This document shows positions 27,996-39,487 of a stretch of DNA of 64,000 nt, one piece after another. The notes beneath the pieces were generated by a model. The model was not told the origin of the DNA. It was given only the letters and a program-made list of their open reading frames with translations, and searched no databases. The translations under genes and the position numbers were made by a program. Location of the stretch: the NCBI RefSeq assembly GCF_014196535.1, contig NZ_JACIDU010000009.1:124001-188000 (forward strand), read 5' to 3'. Source of the DNA: Allorhizobium borbori. GTDB taxonomy: Bacteria; Pseudomonadota; Alphaproteobacteria; Rhizobiales; Rhizobiaceae. Numbering within the stretch: the first letter of the stretch is position 1; every line of letters begins with the position of its first letter.

Positions 27996-28655
27996 TCAAT
28001 CCGAGCTTTGTCTGAGCGCCCCTGCGGCCGCCAAGGGGCCGAGCGCGGCAAACAGGAGTGTCAGCGCCGCAAGGATCATGAACGGCGGCAGGAAGGGGGC
28101 CGGGTCTTCTACCGCCGCATAGGTGGCCGACACGCCGAAAATCAGCACCGGGATCGTAAACGGCAGCACGAGAATGGATACCAGAAGCCCGCCGCGCGGC
28201 AAGGCCACGGCAACGGCGGCCCCCACCGCTCCAATAAACGTGATCGCCGGCGAGCCGACGAGAAGCGTCAGCATCACCGCGCCGATCGCCACTTCGTTCA
28301 TGTTCATGAACAGTGACAGAAGCGGCGAGGCGATGACGAGCGGCAGGCCCGTGCCTGCCCAGTGTGCCAGGCACTTCACGAACACGGTGAGCGCCAACGG
28401 CGTTTCCTGCATCAGGATGAGATCGAGCGAGCCGTCGTCGCGTTCGGCCTGAAACAGCCGGTCGAGCCCGAGCAGGGCGGCGAGCAGCGCCCCGATCCAC
28501 ACGATGGCCGGGCCGATACGCGAGAGCAGGTTGAGATCGGGCCCGACACCGAACGGCACGACGGCGACCACGGTCATGAAGAACAGCACCCCGATCAACG
28601 CCCCGCCACCGGCGCGCACGGAGAGCTTCAGGTCACGAAGGAACAGTGACATCAT
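27996..28655 (-). CDS. ccmB: Heme exporter permease CcmB
   Basis: The 219-residue protein has six membrane helices. Family residues include FFMTVVAVVPFGVGPD near the first helices, RDDGSLDLILMQETPL and the late helix around LPFTIPVLIFGV. CcmB is the membrane partner of CcmA in the CcmABCD complex that releases CcmE-heme. I place the start at the first of two consecutive ATG codons (28655), which overlaps the ccmA stop as ATGA. The open frame extends upstream through ccmA without homology. Confidence 0.95.
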   Translation of the reverse strand: MMSLFLRDLKLSVRAGGGALIGVLFFMTVVAVVPFGVGPDLNLLSRIGPAIVWIGALLAALLGLDRLFQAERDDGSLDLILMQETPLALTVFVKCLAHWAGTGLPLVIASPLLSLFMNMNEVAIGAVMLTLLVGSPAITFIGAVGAAVAVALPRGGLLVSILVLPFTIPVLIFGVSATYAAVEDPAPFLPPFMILAALTLLFAALGPLAAAGALRQSSD

Positions 28656-29299
28656 GCCGCGCGATCCTGCGGCGTTCCTGCAAATCCCTTCATCCGTAAT
28701 TCCTTCGCTCCCTCCAGCCCCAGCGGCTGATGCGTGGCGGCCAGCACGATGCCGCCCCTGGCAAGATGGCCGGAAACGAGGCTGGCGAACATGCGATCCG
28801 CTGCCGCATCGAGCGCGGCGGTCGGTTCGTCGAGAATCCAGACCGGTCGCCAGGCGACGAGAAGCTTGGCAAAGGCGAATCGTCGCTGCTGACCGGCGGA
28901 GAGATAGCCGAAGGGCAGGTGAGCGATGCCGCCAAGCCCGACCGTTTCCGCCGCCTCGCCAACGCAAAGACCGGCGCCACCCCCAGCATCACCCAGAAAA
29001 TCCTTCCAGAAGGAAAGATTTTCCTCCACCGTCAGTTCCGGTTTCATTGCATTGCGGTGGCCGAGATAGTGCGCCGCCTCTCCAGCCGGGCGAGCCTCGC
29101 CACCACCCTGCGGCGTATAGGAAACAGAGCCGGAATCAGGTCGCAAAAGTCCCGCCACCACGCGCAGAAGCGTCGATTTTCCCGAGCCGTTCGCCCCCGT
29201 CAGAATAAGCGCGCCTCCCTCATCAAGGGAAAAGGAAATATCAACGAAAAGAAGATCTTCGCCGCGTCTGGCGGCCAGGTTTTCCGCTATCAGCCCCAT
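28652..29299 (-). CDS. ccmA: Heme exporter ATPase CcmA
   Basis: The 215-residue ABC ATPase shows Walker A TGANGSGKST (about 34-43), signature LSAGQQRRFAFAKLL (near 130) and Walker B VWILDEPTAALDAAA (near 155). With CcmB it couples ATP hydrolysis to release of heme-loaded CcmE. It is the first gene of the minus-strand ccm run and faces acnA across 269 bp. Confidence 0.96.
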   Translation of the reverse strand: MGLIAENLAARRGEDLLFVDISFSLDEGGALILTGANGSGKSTLLRVVAGLLRPDSGSVSYTPQGGGEARPAGEAAHYLGHRNAMKPELTVEENLSFWKDFLGDAGGGAGLCVGEAAETVGLGGIAHLPFGYLSAGQQRRFAFAKLLVAWRPVWILDEPTAALDAAADRMFASLVSGHLARGGIVLAATHQPLGLEGAKELRMKGFAGTPQDRAA

Positions 29300-29365
29300 G
29301 GCAGGCTCGCTTTCCGGCGATTTCGCATCGCACCGTAAAAAATGTCGCGTTTCAACGCGTTCTGG

Positions 29366-29382
29366 TCTGGAACCTTTCTTAG
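29366..29382. promoter_or_regulatory. Weak Irr/ICE-like motif between ccmA and acnA
   Basis: TCTGGAA-CCT-TTCTTAG matches the iron-control element form TTTAGAA-N3-TTCTAAA at 10 of 14 specified positions with correct spacing. Irr in rhizobia controls iron- and heme-linked genes, and this site lies between a heme-export operon and an iron-sulfur aconitase. The match is only partial. The rest of 29300-29568 holds no gene. Confidence 0.25.
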
Positions 29383-29568
29383 AAAGTATCTATATCAGTT
29401 TCAACCACGCCAGCGGCCGGCGTGATTTTCATCCAGGCGCCGAACAAAAAACTGCGGAGAGCAGTTTTACGTGCGGACAGCGGAAATGGCCGCACCCGCA
29501 TCCTCATTGCATGACAGTGCATAGGCGTCCACACGATTGTGTAGGCTCAATGAGAGACGGGGTCCAAA

Positions 29569-32262
<2,694 letters not shown>

Positions 32263-32286
32263 TCCCGTTGCCTCATGAAACTGAAG

Positions 32287-32315
32287 AGCCGCCGGCCTTG
32301 ATCCGGCGGCTTTTT
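32287..32315 (+). terminator. Terminator after acnA
   Basis: AGCCGCCGG (32287-32295), a 7-nt loop and CCGGCGGCT (32303-32311) form a perfect 9-bp stem followed by TTTT, 24 bp after the acnA stop. Confidence 0.92.
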
Positions 32316-32442
32316 GACGAGCGACACTCTCACACCGCCTTCACCCCAACGTGACTTCGATGCGGCGGCGCTCGACGCTATGCTTCGGACAAGAATGGTG
32401 CCGGAACCCGGCCTGACAAACCCTTGAGGAAACAGGAAGTCC

Positions 32443-33180
32443 ATGCCGCCAAAGCTTCTGACCGGTCTGACCGTGCTTGCCGGCCTGCTGGCCCCGCAAG
32501 TTGCGTCCTGCGGTGAAACGCAGGCGTTGAAGGGCGTTGTCGAACTGTTCACCGCGCAGGGCTGCGTTTCCTGTCCGCCCGCCGATGCGGCCTTCGAAAA
32601 ACTGGTCCACCAGGGCGATGTCGTGGCGCTCGCCTATCACGTCGATTACTGGAACTATCTCGGCTGGTCCGATACGCTCGGCACCAAGGAAAATACCGAG
32701 CGGCAATATGCCTATGCCAAGGGGCTGGGGCGCAGCAATGTCTACACGCCGCAGGCGGTCATCAACGGTCGCGACCATGTGAATGGCGCCGATCTTGCAG
32801 CCATCAACACACGGCTCGATACGCTGAAGACCAAGGGCACCGGCCTCAGCGTGCCGGTTTCCGCCTCCATGCGCGGTGATGAGGTGGATATCGATATCGG
32901 CAATGGCGTCGGCAAGGCGGAAGTGGTCGTTGCCTATTTTCACCGGGAACAGACTGTCGAAGTATTGAAGGGCGAGAACAAGGGGCGCAAGGCGTCCTAT
33001 CTCAACAGCGTCTACGACGTGCAGACCGTTGGCAGGTGGGAAGGGTTGCCCATGCGGCTGACCCTGCCGACAACCGTGATGAAAAGCGAGGATCGGGACG
33101 GTTTTGCGATCCTGTTGCAAACCGCTCAGGAAAACGGCGCACCGTCATCCATCATAGGCGCGACGGTTTTCATTCCATAA
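32443..33180 (+). CDS. DUF1223 thioredoxin-like exported protein
   Basis: The 245-residue protein begins with a signal-like hydrophobic segment (KLLTGLTVLAGLLAPQVAS) and has a thioredoxin-like core with VELFTAQGCVSCPPAD, a CxxC pair at Cys41 and Cys44. Other family marks are ALAYHVDYWNYLGWSDTLG and YTPQAVINGRDHV. This is DUF1223; no biochemical role is established, though a periplasmic redox function is plausible. The start ATG 32443 follows GAGGAAACAGGAAGTCC. It is a single gene between the acnA terminator and a hairpin-rich gap. Confidence 0.88.
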   Translation: MPPKLLTGLTVLAGLLAPQVASCGETQALKGVVELFTAQGCVSCPPADAAFEKLVHQGDVVALAYHVDYWNYLGWSDTLGTKENTERQYAYAKGLGRSNVYTPQAVINGRDHVNGADLAAINTRLDTLKTKGTGLSVPVSASMRGDEVDIDIGNGVGKAEVVVAYFHREQTVEVLKGENKGRKASYLNSVYDVQTVGRWEGLPMRLTLPTTVMKSEDRDGFAILLQTAQENGAPSSIIGATVFIP

Positions 33181-33199
33181 TTTTCGGAAGGCTGTTGGC

Positions 33200-33266
33200 G
33201 GTCCGGGCCCGAAGGGCATTTGGGGGCTGGGGTAAGGGTCAATGCGCTACCGACCCGGACCTTTTT
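33200..33266 (+). ncRNA. Candidate structured RNA or long-loop terminator
   Basis: GGTCCGGG (33200-33207) pairs perfectly with CCCGGACC (33254-33261), followed by TTTTT. Inside are a small GCCC-GAA-GGGC hairpin (33207-33217) and a competing stem, GGGTC (33236-33240) with GACCC (33252-33256), that shares its CCC with the outer stem. It starts 20 bp after the DUF1223 stop and ends 185 bp before DUF2794. It could be a plain terminator with a 46-nt loop, a small RNA or an attenuator. The rest of 33181-33450 shows no gene. Confidence 0.35.
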
Positions 33267-33450
33267 GGGCGCGAAGCGCACCAAACCAACGCCGTTAGAA
33301 TGCCTCCAGAATTGCGGCGCTGTTTTGTTCGAATTGCGACGGCGCAAAAAATCCTGCGACGCCCCAGCAAGATGGTTTTCGTTGCTTGCATTTTCTCCGT
33401 TCCCGTTCAGACTGTCATGAACCTGCCATGAATCGGATGCGGCGAGGCCC

Positions 33451-33837
33451 ATGAGCGACTATTCGGATGCAAGTGCCGAAGAAAATCACCCGCCGGTGAT
33501 CAATCTCGGGGAATACCGGCAAAGCCGCGATCCCCTGCCCGTGACCTTCCACCGCAAGGAGCTTGACGCCATTCTGTGGGTCTATGGTCGCATGGTGGGC
33601 GAAGGCGAGTGGCGCGACTATGCCATCGATCACCTCAGGGAAAAGGCCGTCTTCTCGGTCTTCAAGCGTTCCGGCGAAATGCCGCTCTACCGCATCGAAA
33701 AGAACCCGAAGCTTGCCGCCAGGCAGGGCGCCTACAGCGTCGTCAACACCGCTGGCATGATCCTGAAGCGCGGGCACGACCTGCGCCAGGTGCTCAAGGT
33801 CTTCGACAAGGTACTGAAACTGGTCGACAAGGATTGA
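33451..33837 (+). CDS. DUF2794 protein
   Basis: The 128-residue cytoplasmic protein matches DUF2794, a family restricted mainly to alphaproteobacteria, with VTFHRKELDAILWVYGRMVGEGEWRDYAID (spread over residues 31-60) and FKRSGEMPLYRIEKNPKL. The C-terminal helix RQVLKVFDKVLKLVDKD is amphipathic. There is no known function and no enzymatic motif is visible. The start at 33451 is preceded by GGCGAGGCCC, a modest SD. It converges on the Bax-inhibitor-1 family gene, with a bidirectional terminator between. Confidence 0.88.
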   Translation: MSDYSDASAEENHPPVINLGEYRQSRDPLPVTFHRKELDAILWVYGRMVGEGEWRDYAIDHLREKAVFSVFKRSGEMPLYRIEKNPKLAARQGAYSVVNTAGMILKRGHDLRQVLKVFDKVLKLVDKD

Positions 33838-33863
33838 CCTCTCTTCTCCCGACAGCAGACATG

Positions 33864-33889
33864 AAAAAGGCGGCCCGAAGGCCGCCTTT
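33864..33889. terminator. Bidirectional terminator between DUF2794 and the BI-1 gene
   Basis: GGCGGCC (33869-33875), loop CGAA and GGCCGCC (33880-33886) form a perfect 7-bp stem, flanked by AAAAA and TTT. The stem and tetraloop are nearly the same as the rplS terminator. Confidence 0.88.
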
Positions 33890-33913
33890 CCCAAACCCGA
33901 GGGTCTTCTCTTC

Positions 33914-34663
33914 TTAGTCGTTGTTGCGGTTGCCCATGAACTGCAGCAGGAACATGAAGAGGTTGATGAAGTCGAGGTAGAGCGTCAGCGCGCCCATGAT
34001 CGCCTTGCGACCGGCCACGACGGCATCATCGCCATCAAAGTACATTTCCTTGATCTTCTGCGTATCGTAGGCCGTCAGGCCGGCGAAGACGAGAACACCG
34101 ATGGCCGAGATGGCGAACTGCAGCGCCGAGGAGGCCAGGAAGATGTTGACGACAGATGCGATCAGCAGGCCGAACACACCCATGATCAGGAAAGAGCCGA
34201 GCGCCGAAAGATCCTTGCGCGTGGTGTAGCCGTAGAGCGACAGCGCGCCGAACGAAGCGGCGGTGACGAAGAAGGTCTGCACGACGCTCTGGCCGGTAAA
34301 GACCAGGAAGATCGACGACAGCGACACACCCATCAGCGCGGCATAGACCCAGAACGTGGCCTGGGCAGCCGAAACGCTCATGGACGAGATCTTGAAGCTC
34401 ATGAAGAACACGAGACCCACGGGGGCGAGCATGACGACCCACTTGAGCGGGCTGGCATAGAGCGCCTGACCGAAGCCCGTCAACTGGCCACCGGAAACCG
34501 CCATGTTGAACGTGAAGAAAGCGGCAAGGCCGGTAATCGCCAGACCCAGCGCCATCAGGTTGTAAACCTTCAGCATGTAGCTGCGCAGGCCCTGATCGAT
34601 ATCGACGCCGGCCTGGGCGCGCGTCTGCGTCATCCGGTTCTGGTAATTGTTGAAGTCAGCCAT
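33914..34663 (-). CDS. Bax inhibitor-1/YccA family membrane protein
   Basis: The 249-residue protein has seven membrane helices and the BI-1 family pattern: YMLKVYNLMALGLAITGLAAFF near the start, GVSLSSIFLVFTGQSVVQTFFVTAASFGALSLYGYTT in the middle (two blocks), and the C-terminal LTAYDTQKIKEMYF and LYLDFINLFMFLLQFMGNRNND. Related proteins are pH-regulated calcium leak channels; the bacterial physiology is unclear. The start ATG 34663 follows AGAGGAAACA. A frame from 34720 adds 19 residues without SD support. Confidence 0.93.
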   Translation of the reverse strand: MADFNNYQNRMTQTRAQAGVDIDQGLRSYMLKVYNLMALGLAITGLAAFFTFNMAVSGGQLTGFGQALYASPLKWVVMLAPVGLVFFMSFKISSMSVSAAQATFWVYAALMGVSLSSIFLVFTGQSVVQTFFVTAASFGALSLYGYTTRKDLSALGSFLIMGVFGLLIASVVNIFLASSALQFAISAIGVLVFAGLTAYDTQKIKEMYFDGDDAVVAGRKAIMGALTLYLDFINLFMFLLQFMGNRNND

Positions 34664-34856
34664 TGTTTCCTCTTTCGAAGCTCCGAAGTTGTACGGTGTC
34701 GGGATACTACTTTGAGACATAAACCCGTGCGCCGCTGCGGAGCTACAGCAAGCATATCTGAAATATGAGGCGATTGGCCTTCACTTACAAGGCCCGCGCA
34801 CCCAAGAAGCCGACGAACCGTGCCGCCTGACGAAAAGTTGATTGCCCGCGCGGGGC

Positions 34857-37403
34857 TTACAACTCCCGCAGCATCGGTGCGGCCTTCTGGCCGAGAATGC
34901 GCCAGGTGCCGGCAAGGCCGATACCGACGGTCATCACCAATGCCACCACGACCGTTGTCACCGCGACATCCGTCAGGAACAGCGAACGCAGATTCATGAT
35001 CCGTGAAACGACATACCACGCCGCCACGCCACCCGAGAGCAGCGAGAACACCGCCGTCGCAAAGCCGAGGATCAGATATTCATAGGTGAAGGCGCGGATC
35101 AGCAACCGGCGCGTGCCGCCCAGCGTCTTGAGGATCACCGCATCATGCGCCCGCGCCCGGTTGCCGGCGGCCAGCGCGCCGGCCAGCACCAGAACGGAGG
35201 CCACAAGCGCAATCGCCGCCGCCGCACGGATCGCCGTGGTGATCTGCCCGACAAGGCGGTTCGCGGTATCCAGCGCATCCTTGACGCGCACGCTGGTAAT
35301 GGTCGGATAGGCGTTGGTCACCGCCCGGAGAACCGCGCCTTCCTGCTGCGCACTGGCACCCGGATCGGACAGCGTGGCCAGCCAGGCATGCGGCGCGCCC
35401 TTGAAGGTGTTGGGCGAGAACACCATGACGAAGTTGATGGACAGCGATTCCCAATCCACCGCGCGGAGATTGGCGATCTTCGCGGTAATCGAACGACCGA
35501 GGACGTTGACCGTGACCTTGTCGCCCACCTTGAGGCCGATCTCGCCCGCCTCCTTGGCCGAGAAGGACACGAGCGGTTCGCCCGAGTAATCCTTCGGCCA
35601 CCATTCACCGGCAGACACCGTCGAATTCTTCGGCACGGTTTCGGAATAGGTCACGCCACGATCGCCGCGCAGAACCCAACGCGCCGTCGGCGGCACATTG
35701 GAGGCGTTCACCGCCTCGCCGTTGAAGGCAAGGATGCGCCCGCGCAGCATCGGCACTTCCGTCAACTCGCCGTTCGGCGCCTGCTGGCGGACGATGTTGC
35801 GGAAACCGTCGCGCTCAGCGCTCTGGATGTCGACGAAGAAGAAATTCGGCGCGCGCTCCGGCAAGGTGCTGCCGAGTTCGCGGCGCAGGTTGCCGTCGAT
35901 CAGCGCCAGGGTTACCAGAAGTGCCAGACCGAGCCCGAGCGAAAGCACCACGGACGCGGTCAGCGCGCCCGGACGATAAATATTGCCGATGGCCAGCCGA
36001 AGTGCTGGCGATCGAACGCGCGGGCTTTTCCGGGCCAGTGCCGAAATTCCCGCCGCCACGAGCCGCAAAACGACGAAGGCCGCACCGATGGCCACCAGAA
36101 ACACCACGGCTATCCGCCAGTCATGGGCGGAGAAGACCGCAAGCGCTGCAAGGGCCGCGAGCGTGATTGCGGCGCCGAGCAGATAGGGCCAGGAAGGCAG
36201 TCCTGCCTTTTCAAAGCCCTGCTCGCGAAACAGCGCAGTGGCCGGCACTTCACGGGCATGGCCAAGCGGCAGAATGGCGAAGGCGGCGGTGGTCAGATAG
36301 CCGAACAGTGCTGCAAGCCCGAGCGCCGAGGGATAGACCGACGGCGCCGCCGACACCGGCAGCACATCGCGCAGGAAGCCTGCCGCCACCAGCGGCGTCA
36401 CCGCCCCGATGACGAGCCCGATGGCGATGCCGATCGAGGCAATCAGCAGGATCTGGACGAAATAGATCAGTGTCACCACGAAACCCGGCGCGCCGAGACA
36501 CTTGAAGGCTGCAATGGTGCTGCGCTTGGAATCGAGAAAAGCCCGCACGGCATTGGCGACGCCCACGCCGCCGACGATGAGCGCCGTCAGGCCGACCAGC
36601 GTCAGGAATTGCGTGAAGCGGGCGATATTATCGGTGAGCGAGGGCGAAGCGCGTTCGCTGGTGCGGATCGACCATCCGGCATCCGGGAAGGCCTTGGTCG
36701 CGAGCGCGCTGATCGCATCCTCGTCCCCCAGCGGCGCCTTCAGCCTGATGCGATAGGCATGTTCCACCAGACTGCCGGTCTGGATGAGGCCGGAAGCCTG
36801 CAAGGCGTCACGCGATACCATCACCCGCGGCGCAAAACCGAACCCTTCGGACAGCGCATCGGGTTCGTTGACGAGCGAGGCGGTCAGCCTGAGCTTCGCC
36901 TTGCCGAGCAGGAGTTCGGCGCCGGGCTTCAATCCCAGCCGCTCGAACAGAAGCGGCGCGGCAATGGCGCCAAAGGCCCCGTCCTTCTCCGCCAGAAGAT
37001 CGGCGGAAGGTTGCTTCGGCTCTGTCTCCAGCGTGCCGTAAAGCGGGTAAAGTCCATCGACGCCGCGCACCTCCGCCAGTGTCTGGTCGGCGCCATCGGG
37101 CAAACGCACCATGGAGCGCAGCCCGGTCGAAACCGAAACTGTGCCGAGCCCCGCCAGCCATTCGGCTTCCGCCGGCGTGGCCTCGCGATTGTTCAGTTCG
37201 AAGCGCACATCGCCGGCCAGAATGCTGCGACCTTCTGAAGCGATGGCATCCGTCATGGTCCGCGACAGCGAATTGACGGCAGCAATGGCACCGACGCCAA
37301 GCGCGATGCAGGCGAGGAAGATATAGAAGCCCTTCAGCCCGCCACGCATTTCCCGAAGCGCCAGCCGAAGCGCCACCCTGAGCCGGAACGACGCGCGGCT
37401 CAT
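34857..37403 (-). CDS. YbbP-type ABC transporter permease (two FtsX domains)
   Basis: The 848-residue protein has an N-terminal membrane helix, a large periplasmic domain (about 45-250), two FtsX-like permease blocks (about 260-430 and 720-840), and a second soluble domain (about 500-700) including SVVLSLGLGLALLVTLALIDGNLRRELGSTLPERAPNFFFVD in separate pieces. This is the layout of E. coli YbbP. It overlaps its ATPase partner by 4 bp. YbbA-YbbP together lie divergent from tesA in E. coli as here, which suggests handling of a lipid or lipoprotein-like substrate; the substrate is unknown. Confidence 0.92.
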   Translation of the reverse strand: MSRASFRLRVALRLALREMRGGLKGFYIFLACIALGVGAIAAVNSLSRTMTDAIASEGRSILAGDVRFELNNREATPAEAEWLAGLGTVSVSTGLRSMVRLPDGADQTLAEVRGVDGLYPLYGTLETEPKQPSADLLAEKDGAFGAIAAPLLFERLGLKPGAELLLGKAKLRLTASLVNEPDALSEGFGFAPRVMVSRDALQASGLIQTGSLVEHAYRIRLKAPLGDEDAISALATKAFPDAGWSIRTSERASPSLTDNIARFTQFLTLVGLTALIVGGVGVANAVRAFLDSKRSTIAAFKCLGAPGFVVTLIYFVQILLIASIGIAIGLVIGAVTPLVAAGFLRDVLPVSAAPSVYPSALGLAALFGYLTTAAFAILPLGHAREVPATALFREQGFEKAGLPSWPYLLGAAITLAALAALAVFSAHDWRIAVVFLVAIGAAFVVLRLVAAGISALARKSPRVRSPALRLAIGNIYRPGALTASVVLSLGLGLALLVTLALIDGNLRRELGSTLPERAPNFFFVDIQSAERDGFRNIVRQQAPNGELTEVPMLRGRILAFNGEAVNASNVPPTARWVLRGDRGVTYSETVPKNSTVSAGEWWPKDYSGEPLVSFSAKEAGEIGLKVGDKVTVNVLGRSITAKIANLRAVDWESLSINFVMVFSPNTFKGAPHAWLATLSDPGASAQQEGAVLRAVTNAYPTITSVRVKDALDTANRLVGQITTAIRAAAAIALVASVLVLAGALAAGNRARAHDAVILKTLGGTRRLLIRAFTYEYLILGFATAVFSLLSGGVAAWYVVSRIMNLRSLFLTDVAVTTVVVALVMTVGIGLAGTWRILGQKAAPMLREL

Positions 37404-38104
37404 GCCGTCTCCTTCAAGGAAATACGGGCACTGTCGCTTTCAATACGGCCGGAGCGCACGCCGATCTGGCGCGAGCAACGGGCGGCCAGCGAGGGATCGT
37501 GGGTCACCAGCACCAGCGTCATGCCGCGCTCGGCCTGTTTGGAAAACAGGAGATCGGCGATCTGCCGGCCGGTTTCCGTATCGAGATTGCCGGTCGGCTC
37601 GTCGGCGATCAGCACTTTCGGCGACGGTGCGAGCGCGCGTGCAATCGCCACGCGCTGCTGCTCACCGCCCGACAACTGGCCGGGATAATGGCTGAGGCGT
37701 TCCCCGAGCCCGACGGCCTTGAGCTCCCGCTCGGCAATGGCGAAGGCGTTGGGAACATTGGCGAGTTCCAGCGGCACGGCCACATTCTCGAGTGCGGTCA
37801 TGTTGGAAATCAGATGGAAGGACTGGAAGACGATGCCGATATTGCGGCCGCGAAAATCGGCCAGCGCATCTTCGGAAAGGCCATGCAGCGGCTCACCGGC
37901 AATGATGATTTCGCCGCTGTCGAGCCGCTCCAGCCCGGCCAGCACCATGAGCAAGGTCGATTTTCCCGACCCCGATGGACCAACGATGCCGGCGGCCTCA
38001 CCTGCCCGTATCGAAAGGTCGATGCCTTTCAGCACATGCACGGCAGCCGCAGCACTTCCCAGCGTCAAATCCGCTTTCCTGAGGTCGATGATGTTTTCAG
38101 TCAC
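37400..38104 (-). CDS. YbbA-type ABC transporter ATPase
   Basis: The 234-residue protein belongs to the LolD/YbbA/MacB ATPase group, with Walker A GIVGPSGSGKST (near 40), signature LSGGEQQRVAIARAL (near 145) and Walker B VLIADEPTGNLDTETG (near 165). I use GTG 38104 (VTENIIDLRKADLTLG), with AGGA at a good distance. The ATG at 38182 would overlap the divergent tesA start and adds 26 unrelated residues. The stop overlaps the permease start. Confidence 0.94.
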   Translation of the reverse strand: MTENIIDLRKADLTLGSAAAAVHVLKGIDLSIRAGEAAGIVGPSGSGKSTLLMVLAGLERLDSGEIIIAGEPLHGLSEDALADFRGRNIGIVFQSFHLISNMTALENVAVPLELANVPNAFAIAERELKAVGLGERLSHYPGQLSGGEQQRVAIARALAPSPKVLIADEPTGNLDTETGRQIADLLFSKQAERGMTLVLVTHDPSLAARCSRQIGVRSGRIESDSARISLKETA

Positions 38105-38180
38105 GGAAAGCGTCCTATATTCGGGAAACGAAGGGCGGGCGCTGCAACGCAACACCGCCTGCCAATCTAGGAACCTCCGC

Positions 38181-38825
38181 ATGAGATTTAAAGCAGCCCT
38201 CCTTCAAATCGCTGTCATCGCGCTCTCTCTCACCACCGCCGGCATGGTGCAGGCCGAGCCGTTGCATCTCGTCGGCCTCGGCGACAGCCTGATGGCCGGC
38301 TACCAGCTTCCCGCAACGGACTCCTACACGGCACAGCTCGAAAAGGCGCTGAAAGACAAGGGGCTGGATATCGTCATCGAAAACGCCGCCGTCTCCGGTG
38401 ACACCACCTCCGGCGGCCTTGCCCGCGCCGACTGGTCAGTGCCGGACGGCACGGATGGCGTCATCCTGGAACTCGGCGCCAATGATGCACTGCGCGGCAT
38501 CGCGCCCGAAGACAGCGAGAAAAATCTCGATGCCATGCTGGCCCGCTTCAAGGAGCGGGGGATTGCCGTGATGCTCATCGGCATGCTGGCGCCACCCAAC
38601 ATGGGCGAGGATTACGCCGCCCGCTTCAATCCGGTCTATAAGCGGCTGGCCGAGAAATACGATGTACTGCTCTATCCGTTCTTCCTTGATGGCGTGGTGA
38701 CGGAAGAACGCCTGAAGCTCTCCGATGGCATGCATCCGACCGGGGAAGGCGTGAGCGTGATGGTGTCGCGCAGTCTCCCCATCGTGGAGAAATTCGTTGC
38801 ACTGATTTCGGAGAAAAAGAAATAG
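38181..38825 (+). CDS. tesA: TesA-type GDSL lysophospholipase/arylesterase
   Basis: The 214-residue periplasmic esterase has a signal peptide ending near MVQAEP (residue 25), the GDSL nucleophile block GLGDSLMAGY with Ser36, the GANDALRG block (Asn), and the catalytic Asp-His pair in SDGMHPTGEG. It hydrolyses acyl thioesters and lysophospholipids. The start ATG 38181 follows AGGAACCTCCGC. It is divergent from the YbbA-like ATPase by 76 bp, the same arrangement as tesA-ybbAP in E. coli. Confidence 0.94.
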   Translation: MRFKAALLQIAVIALSLTTAGMVQAEPLHLVGLGDSLMAGYQLPATDSYTAQLEKALKDKGLDIVIENAAVSGDTTSGGLARADWSVPDGTDGVILELGANDALRGIAPEDSEKNLDAMLARFKERGIAVMLIGMLAPPNMGEDYAARFNPVYKRLAEKYDVLLYPFFLDGVVTEERLKLSDGMHPTGEGVSVMVSRSLPIVEKFVALISEKKK

Positions 38826-38893
38826 AGCTTGCGCAAGACCGCATTGCGTGTTCCGCTGTTACGCATCTGCAAAAGATTCGGGGAGACCTCGCC

Positions 38894-39487
38894 ATGCCGA
38901 GATTGTTCACCGCCCTCGAAGTGCCGCGCGAAGCGGCCTTGAGTCTCTCTCTTTTGCGCGGCGGCATACCCGGCGCCCGCTGGATTGATGTCGAGAACTA
39001 TCACATCACCTTACGCTTCTTCGGGGATATCGACGGTCGCACCGCCGATGAACTGGTGAACCGTCTGGATCGCATAGACCGGCCGCAATTCACCCTGTCG
39101 CTGTCCGGCCTGGGCGCCTTCGGTTCCAAGAAACCGCATTCGATCTTCGCCAGCGTCACGCCCTCTCCGGAAATGTTCGCGCTCCAGGGCGAAATCGAAC
39201 GCATCTGCCAGCGGATCGGCCTGCCGCCGGACCCACGCAAGTTCACGCCGCACGTCACGCTCGCGCGCCTGCGCAACACCCGTGTCGACGATGTCGTGCA
39301 CTACCTTTCCGGGCGCGGCGACTTCCAGACCATGCCCTTCATGGCGAGGCGTTTCGTGCTGCTGTCCTCGAAGGAATCGGTCGGCGGCGGTCCCTATCTC
39401 ACGGAAGAGGTCTTCCCGCTTTACGATCCGCGGGAGGCCCGCAGCCTGTCGAGCAACAGGCCGCAACCCGAAAACAGCATGTTGTAA
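38894..39487 (+). CDS. thpR: RNA 2',3'-cyclic phosphodiesterase ThpR
   Basis: The 197-residue 2H phosphoesterase has its two HxTx motifs: HITL at His37 and HVTL near His119. Family sequence FFGDIDGRTADELVNRL and LPPDPRKFTPHVTLARL support ThpR/LigT, which opens 2',3'-cyclic phosphate and can join tRNA halves in vitro. The last 67 bp overlap, tail to tail, the 3' end of the phosphatase gene on the other strand. Confidence 0.93.
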   Translation: MPRLFTALEVPREAALSLSLLRGGIPGARWIDVENYHITLRFFGDIDGRTADELVNRLDRIDRPQFTLSLSGLGAFGSKKPHSIFASVTPSPEMFALQGEIERICQRIGLPPDPRKFTPHVTLARLRNTRVDDVVHYLSGRGDFQTMPFMARRFVLLSSKESVGGGPYLTEEVFPLYDPREARSLSSNRPQPENSML

